Part shown: piece by piece, positions 1 to 5,967 of the stretch
Numbering within the stretch: position 1 is the stretch's first letter
How the letters are laid out: each line of letters starts with the position of its first letter
Assembly: GCA_022790905.1 (NCBI GenBank)
Contig: JAAVYC010000190.1
Span: 1 to 19,785 of the forward strand
Source of the DNA: Lachnospiraceae bacterium
Lineage (GTDB): Bacteria; Bacillota; Clostridia; Lachnospirales; Lachnospiraceae
Direction: 5' to 3'
Length of the DNA stretch: 19,785 nucleotides
Made by a program: the position numbers and the translations under genes
Notes under the pieces: model-generated
What the model saw: only the letters and a program-made list of their open reading frames with translations
What the model was told of the DNA's origin: nothing
Databases searched by the model: none

Positions 1-925
1 CAAGAGCATTGTGGAGCTTATGGGTGGAACGATAGAGGTTTTCAGTGAGGTCGATCGGGGATCGCTGTTTCAAGTTGAATTGGAGCTACGTATTTTGGAA
101 GAACAGGCAGATAAACAATTCTGGGAGGAAAAAGGGATTTCTCGGATTTTGGTAATAGATGGAGATACGGAGAGCTGTGAGGACATCCAGGCACTCATGG
201 GAGATACGGGAGTCCAAGTGGATGTTGTCTCCGATATAGAAGAAGCTATGGATCGGATGCAGGACGGCAAAGAGAACTATCAGATGGTTTTGCTAGACTG
301 GGATATGCCAGAATTGGATGTCGTTTGGGCAGTCAAAGAGCTGCGGAAATTGATCTCAGATACGGTGCCGATTCTGCTTTTAGCAGAGCACGATGCGAAA
401 GAAACAGAAACAGCGTTTGAGATAACACATACAGATATTCTCACAAAGCCGTTTTTTGTCTCTGCATTCCAGGAAAAAGTCACACAGATGTGGGCGAATG
501 TGAAAGAAGAAACTGCCTTGGAGCCTAAAAAGATCGGTAATTTGGAAGGAATACATTTTCTGGCCGCGGAGGATAATGAGATCAATGCAGAAATTTTAGC
601 GGAGCTTTTAGAAATTGAAGGAGCATCCTGTGAGATTGTGGAAAATGGTCAATTGGCAGTGGAGCGTTTCCAGCAGTCAGAAAAAGGTGCGTTTGATGCG
701 ATTTTAATGGATGTTCAGATGCCAGTGATGAATGGTCACGATGCCACAAAAGCTATTCGTTCCTTAGAACGAGACGATGCGGGAAGCATACCGATCATTG
801 CTATGACGGCAAATGCGTTTGCAGAAGATGAAAAGGCAGCGTTAGAAGCCGGAATGAATGCCCATGTGGCAAAACCTTTGAATATGGAATCGTTAAAAAA
901 AGTAATTGGACAGTATGTAAAATGA
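1..925 (+). CDS. Hybrid sensor histidine kinase, 3' fragment (ATPase end plus two receiver domains)
   Basis: The reading frame is open from the window edge, so the 5' end lies outside; the first complete codon is at position 2. The first residues (KSIVELMGGTIEV, then RGSLFQVEL) match the end of a HATPase_c domain just after the G2 box. A receiver-like domain follows at about residues 47-163, with the phosphoacceptor Asp in LLDWDMP and the conserved Lys in LTKPF. It has only one of the two usual N-terminal acidic residues (IDGD) and Ala where Thr/Ser is expected, so it looks degenerate. A second, intact receiver at about 180-307 has ED, the Asp in LMDVQMP, the Thr in AMTAN and the Lys in AKPL. 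There is no DNA-binding domain, so output probably passes through a phosphorelay or a separate regulator. The stop overlaps a non-preferred ATG of the next gene, so the two are almost certainly co-transcribed. Confidence 0.9.
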   Translation, partial: KSIVELMGGTIEVFSEVDRGSLFQVELELRILEEQADKQFWEEKGISRILVIDGDTESCEDIQALMGDTGVQVDVVSDIEEAMDRMQDGKENYQMVLLDWDMPELDVVWAVKELRKLISDTVPILLLAEHDAKETETAFEITHTDILTKPFFVSAFQEKVTQMWANVKEETALEPKKIGNLEGIHFLAAEDNEINAEILAELLEIEGASCEIVENGQLAVERFQQSEKGAFDAILMDVQMPVMNGHDATKAIRSLERDDAGSIPIIAMTANAFAEDEKAALEAGMNAHVAKPLNMESLKKVIGQYVK

Positions 926-936
926 AAGGAAGAGCT

Positions 937-2253
937 ATGAAAAAGAGCGGGAGAAGATGGATTCGCAAATGGATTGCCATTTGTCTGACGGGAATTATCG
1001 TATTGTCGTTGGCAGCCTGTGGAAGTGATGATGAGCTTAAAAATTTAACGTCGTCGAAGGAGAAAAGTAAGCGAGTTGTTAACTTGTTTAGCCCTATGGA
1101 GAAAATGGATCCGGATGCAGAAAACGTTGCGAGAAGTGCCGCAGATTTAACCGTCGCAATGGCAGAGGAAGAGCTGGGTGTGACGGTAGCATATAATACG
1201 TATACGGCAGAAGATTATCAGGATAAGACTTATGATGAAGTTGCTTTTGATAGAGCGCGCAATGATATGGATGATTTATATCTGCTCAATCCCGATACTA
1301 TTTTGGCGTTAGGTGCAGAGGGAAAGTTAATGGATCTGTCAAACCTTGAGAGTGCCAAAAATTTACGGGAAATCATAAGAGTTGCAAATACAGTGGATGG
1401 GAAGTTGATAGCAATACCACAGGAAGTAGTTGCCTATGGACTGTTTGTCAATAAGAAGATGTTTGAGCGCTATAAGCTCGATTTGCCTGAGACACCGGAA
1501 GAGTTCTTAGAATGCTGCCGGGTATTCCAGGAGAATGGGATTGAGACGCCTGTTGGGGCGAATCGCTGGTGGTTAGAGACTTTTGTCTTTGCCCAGGCTT
1601 ATGCAGACTTATATAATGGCGGGAATACAGAAGCGGAAATTGCAGCACTCAACAGTGGGGAGGCTAGATACAGTGACTATATGCGCCCTGGTTTTGAGTT
1701 TTTGAAAAAATTGATGGATTTTGGATATATTGATGCCAAAAAGGCCAGTGTCAACGAGGCGATTGAAGGGGAAAAAGAGGATTTTTTAGCGCAAAAGACG
1801 CCAATTGTTATGGCTTATTGGAGTGCGGCAAACACGGAGACGGCATATGGGAAGACAGACTTTGCGATGCAAGTCATTGGTTTCCCTAGTAACCGAGGAC
1901 AAATGCCAGTGATGTCGATGACAGGGATCTCTGTGGGTGCGAACGCGGAACACGCAGAAGATGCAATGCGTGTTTTAGATATCATGGTTTCTGATAAAGC
2001 GCTTCAAATTTATGCGGAAACCAATCGAGTGATTTCCCCTTCCAAAAATGTAAAGGTAGGTTGTATTCCAGCCTTAGAGTCGCTCAACAATCGGATTGAA
2101 GAGGGAGTCTATGTTCTGGGATCTAATGCGGGAATGAAAGTAGAGCAGTGGGGCAATACGTGTCTAATTGTGCGAAAACTGTTAAATGGCGCTACGGTAG
2201 ACGAATGTATGGCGGAATTTGATAAATTGCAAGATGCGACGCTGGAAAAATAG
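937..2253 (+). CDS. Extracellular solute-binding lipoprotein (ABC-type, family 1)
   Basis: This is a 438-residue secreted lipoprotein. It has a basic N-terminus, a hydrophobic segment and a lipobox LSLAAC with Cys28 as the lipidation site, followed by a Ser/Lys-rich linker. The rest reads as a periplasmic-binding-protein fold of the sugar type, with family-1-like stretches such as YGLFVNKKMFERY, ETPEEFLECC and a C-terminal ISPSKNV. The start at 937 is preferred over the ATG at 922, which overlaps the upstream stop, because AAAGGAAGAGCT precedes 937 at good spacing and nothing suitable precedes 922. No permease or ATPase gene follows: a terminator and an opposite-strand gene come next. It may feed a remote transporter or present ligand to the sensor kinase encoded immediately upstream; the second role is inference. 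The ligand cannot be read from the sequence. Confidence 0.88.
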   Translation: MKKSGRRWIRKWIAICLTGIIVLSLAACGSDDELKNLTSSKEKSKRVVNLFSPMEKMDPDAENVARSAADLTVAMAEEELGVTVAYNTYTAEDYQDKTYDEVAFDRARNDMDDLYLLNPDTILALGAEGKLMDLSNLESAKNLREIIRVANTVDGKLIAIPQEVVAYGLFVNKKMFERYKLDLPETPEEFLECCRVFQENGIETPVGANRWWLETFVFAQAYADLYNGGNTEAEIAALNSGEARYSDYMRPGFEFLKKLMDFGYIDAKKASVNEAIEGEKEDFLAQKTPIVMAYWSAANTETAYGKTDFAMQVIGFPSNRGQMPVMSMTGISVGANAEHAEDAMRVLDIMVSDKALQIYAETNRVISPSKNVKVGCIPALESLNNRIEEGVYVLGSNAGMKVEQWGNTCLIVRKLLNGATVDECMAEFDKLQDATLEK

Positions 2254-2263
2254 TAGTTTAACG

Positions 2264-2311
2264 GCATACAAAAATGCTATGCAGTTGTGGGGGCATAGCA
2301 TTTTTGTATGT
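2264..2311 (+). terminator. Strong, probably bidirectional intrinsic terminator
   Basis: Arms 2265-2282 and 2293-2310 are a perfect 18-bp inverted repeat with a 10-nt loop. The core ATGCTATGC/GCATAGCAT is flanked by AAAAA on the left and TTTTT on the right, so it can terminate the lipoprotein mRNA and also the opposing glpP mRNA. Confidence 0.85.
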
Positions 2312-2373
2312 TCGGTTCTTGATATGTATGTGAATAATAAAGAAACCGTCTATTTTATTTGTTTCATTTAAAA

Positions 2374-2955
2374 TTATATGGGACAGTCATAGGATTCGAC
2401 AATTAACCTTCGGTCTGTGACGATACAAGCGCGCGCTCCAGAGTCAAGAGCATTTTGAATGACTTCGTGGTCTACGCCGAGACCTCCAGCTAATACGCAA
2501 TCGTGTTCCTGTGTGATCTTTTGAAAGACTTGTTTTGGAACGGTCATTGGCATAACCAAGACGGCATCGGGTTTTCCGGTTCTGATGTTGGATAGAGTTT
2601 GTTGAATGGCAGAGGAATCCACTAGAAAAGTTTCTAAAATTGCAATAATCTCATTGTCTCGGATCATTTTTAAATGTTGAGATTTCGTAGTGATAATTGC
2701 ATCTACGCCAATTCTTTTTAAATATTCGATTCCCTCTTTATCTTTAGCAATTCCTTTGATAAAATCGAAATGCAACATTGCCTTTCGATTGTTTTTATGC
2801 AAGATAGATATAATTGCTCCTAGTGAACAGATTTCTCCCATTTTTAGGCATACCCAGATGTGCGAGGTACGTTTTACAAAATAGTTGAGATATTCTTTAG
2901 AAGTTGCAGAAGGAATAATAGGATTGTTGTAAAATGTCTGTTTTAATTCTTCCAT
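2374..2955 (-). CDS. glpP: GlpP-family glycerol-3-phosphate-responsive antiterminator (divergent)
   Basis: This 193-residue protein has the length and layout of GlpP, a TIM-barrel-like RNA-binding regulator that in Bacillus subtilis binds leader mRNA with glycerol-3-phosphate and prevents termination. Visible family blocks are NNPIIPS near the N-terminus, MLHFDFIKGI (60-69), GVDAIITTKS (83-92), ETFLVDSSA (108-116), KPDAVLVMPM (128-137) and LAGGLG (155-160). From memory of the family, the usual E-V-M/L-P-G of the fifth block and the GGLI plus STS-type ending are altered here (LVMPM, GGLG, IVTD), so its ligand may differ. It is monocistronic, has its own sigma-A promoter, and its leader holds a terminator plus the same 34-nt element found upstream of the amidohydrolase/kinase operon. 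GAGGAAA precedes the ATG. Confidence 0.82.
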   Translation of the reverse strand: MEELKQTFYNNPIIPSATSKEYLNYFVKRTSHIWVCLKMGEICSLGAIISILHKNNRKAMLHFDFIKGIAKDKEGIEYLKRIGVDAIITTKSQHLKMIRDNEIIAILETFLVDSSAIQQTLSNIRTGKPDAVLVMPMTVPKQVFQKITQEHDCVLAGGLGVDHEVIQNALDSGARACIVTDRRLIVESYDCPI

Positions 2956-2985
2956 AAATTTCCTCGACTTTCTAAGTGATAAAAT

Positions 2986-3034
2986 AAAAAACCAAATAAT
3001 ATGAAAATTGCTTCATGCAAATCATATTACTTGG
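2986..3034 (-). terminator. Leader terminator in the glpP 5' UTR
   Basis: In the transcript, the arm from 3034 to 3022 (CCAAGTAATATGA) pairs with 3004 to 2992 (TCATATTATTTGG): 13 bp with one G-U, around a 17-nt loop. Six U and then A plus four U follow (2991 down to 2981). It lies between the promoter and the glpP start, so it can only act as an attenuator. Its 5' arm shares two bases with the upstream conserved stem-loop. Confidence 0.8.
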
Positions 3035-3057
3035 ATTTCTCATCGACTCAAATCCTA
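3024..3057 (-). promoter_or_regulatory. Putative GlpP antiterminator RNA element, copy in the glpP leader
   Basis: Read on the minus strand, this 34-nt segment aligns without gaps to 5821-5854 with 24 identities. The shared parts are AGGAT, TGAG, ATGAG, ATCCA and AATAT, at the same spacings. GGATTT (3055-3050) can pair with AAATCC (3038-3033) around a loop with two TGAG-like repeats. The 3' strand overlaps the terminator arm that begins at 3034. It starts about 10 nt after the predicted transcription start. Confidence 0.7.
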
Positions 3058-3073
3058 ATTTTAAATTAAGCTC

Positions 3074-3102
3074 ATTATAATCGAGAATGAATAAAATGTC
3101 AA
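3074..3102 (-). promoter_or_regulatory. Sigma-A promoter of glpP
   Basis: On the minus strand, a perfect TTGACA (3102-3097), a 17-bp spacer and a perfect TATAAT (3079-3074). Start of transcription is expected near 3067, giving a leader of about 110 nt before glpP. Confidence 0.85.
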
Positions 3103-3111
3103 TATTTTTTA

Positions 3112-3157
3112 GATAAAAAAGAAAAACCCGCCAGTATGACGGTTACTGACAGGTTTT
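3112..3157 (-). terminator. Intrinsic terminator of rpsT
   Basis: On the minus strand, a 14-bp stem (3157-3144 with 3136-3123, two G-U pairs) and a 7-nt loop are followed by a U-rich run covering 3126-3112. Confidence 0.85.
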
Positions 3158-3197
3158 GTATTTTCTACTGTAGAAATGTCAATATATATTGCAGAAT

Positions 3198-3461
3198 CTA
3201 AGCGATCTTGTTAACAGCAACTGTTAAACGGGAAACTTTTCTAGCAGCAGTGTTTTTGTGATATACACCTTTAGAAGCAGCTCTGCTGATTTCACCAATT
3301 GCAGCTTTTAAAGCGGCTTCTGCGGCAGCCTTATCGTTCGCTGCGATTGCCGCATCTACCTTTTTGATCGATGTCTTTACAGCGGATCTGATCGATTTAT
3401 TTCTAGCAGTTCGTTTTTCAGTTACTAAAATTCTTTTCTTTGCTGATTTAATGTTAGCCAA
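3198..3461 (-). CDS. rpsT: 30S ribosomal protein S20
   Basis: The product is 87 residues, the same length as E. coli S20, and begins with the classic (M)ANIKSAKKRI and TEKRTARNKS blocks, ending in SRLTVAVNKIA. S20 binds 16S rRNA in the small subunit. The start is a TTG at 3461: GGAGGTG (3474-3468) sits six bases upstream and the encoded residues after it match the family N-terminus. A longer reading from the TTG at 3476 would place the Shine-Dalgarno sequence inside the gene. A UUG start in rpsT is also known from E. coli, where S20 represses its own translation. The gene is monocistronic, with its own promoter and terminator, and is divergent from gpr. Confidence 0.97.
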   Translation of the reverse strand: MANIKSAKKRILVTEKRTARNKSIRSAVKTSIKKVDAAIAANDKAAAEAALKAAIGEISRAASKGVYHKNTAARKVSRLTVAVNKIA

Positions 3462-3549
3462 TCTGTACACCTCCAATCATCATAGACTGTTTTACATGAT
3501 TGTTACATATAAGCCGGACACGGACATGCTAATGTAAACATGCTATTAT

Positions 3550-3578
3550 ATTTTAAGAGATTCCTTCTTATCTGTCAA
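3550..3578 (-). promoter_or_regulatory. Sigma-A promoter of rpsT
   Basis: On the minus strand, TTGACA (3578-3573), 17-bp spacer, TAAAAT (3555-3550). The leader before the UUG is about 80 nt and contains the direct repeat TAGCATGT twice (within 3524-3545). A TATAAT also exists at 3550-3545, but its spacing from TTGACA is too long. Confidence 0.75.
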
Positions 3579-3646
3579 TACATATTTTTTACTTTTTTGC
3601 AAAAAATAGTAACAAAAAATAGAAGGCAAAAGAGGGGGATGAAGAC

Positions 3647-4522
3647 ATGTATCAAGTGAGAACGGATTTGGCCTTGGAGACAAAAGAAAAATTTGAAGAA
3701 GATCATGTTGAAATTAAGGGGGTTCGCATAAAGGAAGAGGAAAAAGGGGAAAACATTAAGGTGACGGAGGTCCTGATTGAGACGGAAAATGGGGCGAAAG
3801 CGATGGGTAAACCAAAAGGCAGCTATATCACAATTGAAGCCCCTGAAATGGCAGATGGGGACGAGGGGTATCACAGAGAGATTTCCGAGGAACTTGCAAA
3901 TGTCTTAAAAGATATGATTCCGACAGAAAAAGAGGATCTTTCGATTCTAGTGGTGGGACTTGGGAACCGCGAGGTTACACCGGATGCTTTGGGACCGAGG
4001 GTCGTGGATAATATTTTGATTACAAGACATGTGATTCGGGAATTTGGGAAATATGCACTCGGGAGTGAACACAGCAGTTCGATTAGCAGCATTGTGCCGG
4101 GAGTCATGGCTCAGACTGGGATGGAGAGCCTTGAAATTATTAGAGGTATTATAAAGGAAACGACCCCAGACTATATTATCGCCGTAGATGCTTTAGCGGC
4201 GAGAAGCGTAAAGCGACTAAATCGCACCATACAGATTACAAATACCGGAATTAATCCAGGGTCTGGAATCGGAAATCATAGACATGGTCTGAATGAGGAG
4301 AGTGTCGGCGTGCCTGTGATTGCGATTGGAATACCGACAGTTGTGGATGCAGCAACGATTGTCAACGATGCGATCAGCGGATTTTATGAGGAAGCGGACT
4401 GTACGTTAAATTCTTTTTTTGTGACGCCAAAGGATATTGATGAATCCATTAAAAGACTAAGTTTTACGATATCGGAGGGATTGAACATTGCATTTGAGAA
4501 AGAAACTTGTACAAATTCTTAG
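3647..4522 (+). CDS. gpr: Germination protease GPR (spore protease, peptidase family A25)
   Basis: GPR degrades the small acid-soluble spore proteins during germination and is made as a zymogen in the forespore. The 291-residue product starts with RTDLALETKEKF near the N-terminus, the typical propeptide/cleavage region, and contains GLGNREVTPDALGP (Asp113) and IIAVDALAARS (Asp182), corresponding to the two aspartates required in the Bacillus enzyme. The motif INPGSGIGNHR follows. It is shorter than the roughly 370-residue Bacillus protein. The ATG is preceded by AGAGGGGGATGAAGAC. No convincing sigma-G promoter was found, although CATGCTA, which fits a sigma-G -10, occurs at 3525 and 3539. The order rpsT-gpr-spoIIP is conserved in Firmicutes. 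Confidence 0.96.
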   Translation: MYQVRTDLALETKEKFEEDHVEIKGVRIKEEEKGENIKVTEVLIETENGAKAMGKPKGSYITIEAPEMADGDEGYHREISEELANVLKDMIPTEKEDLSILVVGLGNREVTPDALGPRVVDNILITRHVIREFGKYALGSEHSSSISSIVPGVMAQTGMESLEIIRGIIKETTPDYIIAVDALAARSVKRLNRTIQITNTGINPGSGIGNHRHGLNEESVGVPVIAIGIPTVVDAATIVNDAISGFYEEADCTLNSFFVTPKDIDESIKRLSFTISEGLNIAFEKETCTNS

Positions 4523-4550
4523 AATAATGGTCCTAGTCTTTGCATATAAT
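4522..4550 (+). promoter_or_regulatory. Candidate sigma-E promoter of spoIIP
   Basis: GAATAAT (4522-4528) resembles the sigma-E -35, and GCATATAATA (4542-4551) resembles the -10 consensus GCATACAAT, with 13 bases between. In B. subtilis spoIIP has its own sigma-E promoter just after gpr. Transcription would begin around 4557, almost at the ATG. Confidence 0.45.
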
Positions 4551-4558
4551 ATATTGTT

Positions 4559-5740
4559 ATGGGCCGAAAGATTGGAAAAAATTATAAAAGTAAAGCGATG
4601 GGGTTGCTCTTGGGAATCCTGATTGTTGGAATTGTGATCACAGGAATCCGCAGCACGAAATCGGAGGAAAATCATACATTGGGAGATTTGATTCTATCTC
4701 ATTTTGAAAAAGGAATCTACGACAGGATTGTGAAAACTTTTATGCCGGTATTAACTTACGATGAGACGGAAGGGAGCAGGGAGTATTTAGGAGCAGTACT
4801 CCCTATTTATAGTTATATGAAAATAAATGAAGTATATGACACTGCGAAAGAGAGTGAGCTTACTTATGAGATGATTCGGGCAAAAGAAGCGGCGGATGAA
4901 AATCATGTGGATGAAAAGACGGGAGAATTAGTCAGTCAAAATAAAGATCAGGAAACAGAAAAAAAGAGTCAGAAATCGGTTGTAAGTTTTTCAAAAGAGA
5001 AACTATCTGATTTTGATTATCTGAGACAGAATTTTTATACAGTGGATCGCACGACGACAATCACGAGTGACCGACTCAATGCGAAAAAAATGCTAGAGAA
5101 GGATATGCATCTCGCAAAAAACGTGGAAGGTCCACAGGTTTTGATTTATCATACACATTCCCAGGAAGGGTATGCGGATTCGACGCCAGGAGATCTGAAC
5201 ACGAGCGTTGTCGGAGTGGGAGAGTATCTAGCGCAACTTTTAAAAGAGAAGTATGAGATAAAAGTTTTGCACCATACGGGAACATACGATGTAAATGACA
5301 GAGATCATGCGTATTCTAATGCAGAGTCGGCAATTCAAAAAATATTAGAAGAAAACCCCACAATAGAAGTGGTGATTGATTTACATAGAGACGGTGTTGC
5401 CGAAGGAACGAGACTGGTAACCAAACAGGATGGAAAGCAGATGGCATCGATCATGTTTTTCAATGGTCTGAGCCACACGACAGCTTTAGGAGATATTTCT
5501 TATCTGGAAAATCCGTACATACAGGATAATTTGGCATTTTCTTTTCAATTGCAGTTGAAAGCGGCAGAACATTATCCGGGCTTTGCTAGGCCGATTTATT
5601 TAAAAGGTTATCGGTACAATATGCATTTTAAGCCGAAAAGTCTTCTTGTGGAAGTCGGAGCGCAGACGAATACGTTGGAGGAGGCAAAAAATTCTATGGT
5701 TCCTCTTGCCGACATTTTGAATAAAGTGATAATGGAGTAA
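4559..5740 (+). CDS. spoIIP: Stage II sporulation protein P (peptidoglycan amidase/endopeptidase)
   Basis: SpoIIP works with SpoIID and SpoIIM to trim septal peptidoglycan during engulfment. The 393-residue protein has a basic N-terminus, one membrane segment (about residues 14-31, GLLLGILIVGIVITGI), a variable region rich in Lys/Glu/Gln, and then the catalytic domain. Its conserved motifs are YHTHSQEGY, VIDLHRDG and LLVEVGAQTNT, which contain the zinc-binding His and Glu residues of the family. The ATG at 4559 lacks a recognisable Shine-Dalgarno sequence; the next in-frame ATG (4598) has none either and would remove the positive N-terminus, so 4559 is kept. It follows gpr by 36 bases. No terminator is seen after it; the next promoter begins 38 bases downstream. 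Confidence 0.93.
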   Translation: MGRKIGKNYKSKAMGLLLGILIVGIVITGIRSTKSEENHTLGDLILSHFEKGIYDRIVKTFMPVLTYDETEGSREYLGAVLPIYSYMKINEVYDTAKESELTYEMIRAKEAADENHVDEKTGELVSQNKDQETEKKSQKSVVSFSKEKLSDFDYLRQNFYTVDRTTTITSDRLNAKKMLEKDMHLAKNVEGPQVLIYHTHSQEGYADSTPGDLNTSVVGVGEYLAQLLKEKYEIKVLHHTGTYDVNDRDHAYSNAESAIQKILEENPTIEVVIDLHRDGVAEGTRLVTKQDGKQMASIMFFNGLSHTTALGDISYLENPYIQDNLAFSFQLQLKAAEHYPGFARPIYLKGYRYNMHFKPKSLLVEVGAQTNTLEEAKNSMVPLADILNKVIME

Positions 5741-5778
5741 CAAAAGAGACGAAAAAATCAGAAAAAAACGGAAAAGTA

Positions 5779-5807
5779 TTGACAACCATAACTAGAAAGG
5801 TTATAGT
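5779..5807 (+). promoter_or_regulatory. Sigma-A promoter of the amidohydrolase/kinase operon
   Basis: TTGACA (5779-5784), 17-bp spacer, TATAGT (5802-5807), with start expected near 5814. The spacer and -10 also contain the inverted repeat ATAAC/GTTAT (5788-5792 and 5800-5804), which could be an operator, but this is weak. Confidence 0.8.
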
Positions 5808-5820
5808 GTACATACAATTG

Positions 5821-5854
5821 AAGGATATGAGCAAATGAGTTATCCATAAAATAT
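5821..5854 (+). promoter_or_regulatory. Putative GlpP antiterminator RNA element, copy in the kinase operon leader
   Basis: GGATA (5823-5827) pairs with TATCC (5841-5845) around a 13-nt loop containing TGAG twice. The 34-nt segment matches the glpP leader element without gaps. Position 7 of the alignment is A paired with U here and U paired with A in the other copy, a compensatory change. The 3' strand of this stem is also the first five bases of the terminator arm at 5841, so the two folds exclude each other. Confidence 0.72.
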
Positions 5855-5904
5855 AGTGTCAGAGGAAGGTTTCCTTAGGCATTGTGTTTTGTGGATATTT
5901 TTTT
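5841..5904 (+). terminator. Leader terminator of the amidohydrolase/kinase operon
   Basis: Arms 5841-5858 and 5880-5897 pair over 18 bp, with four G-U pairs and no bulge. The 21-nt apical part contains a small AGGAA/TTCCT hairpin (5863-5875). Seven T follow (5898-5904). It sits 30-90 nt after the predicted start and before the first gene, so it is an attenuator. Confidence 0.85.
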
Positions 5905-5967
5905 GTTCTATGTTAGAAAAAAGTCTTTAGTTTTGGTCAGCATATGTTTTTAGAAAGGATAAGGAAC

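Noticed and set aside
922..936. Upstream ATG start for the lipoprotein
   Set aside because: It overlaps the kinase stop but has no ribosome binding site; the ATG at 937 has one and gives a normal signal peptide.
3525..3545. CATGCTA repeated twice as a sigma-G -10 for gpr
   Set aside because: No matching -35 at the right distance for either copy; the repeat lies within the rpsT leader on the other strand and is listed there.
4527..4622. A 31-codon frame between gpr and spoIIP, overlapping the start of spoIIP
   Set aside because: No Shine-Dalgarno sequence, and it runs across the spoIIP start and membrane segment in another frame; no recognisable product.
5788..5804. ATAAC/GTTAT inverted repeat as a MerR-type operator
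   Set aside because: The promoter spacer is a normal 17 bp, not the long spacer of MerR-type promoters, and no such regulator is nearby; the attenuator explains control better.
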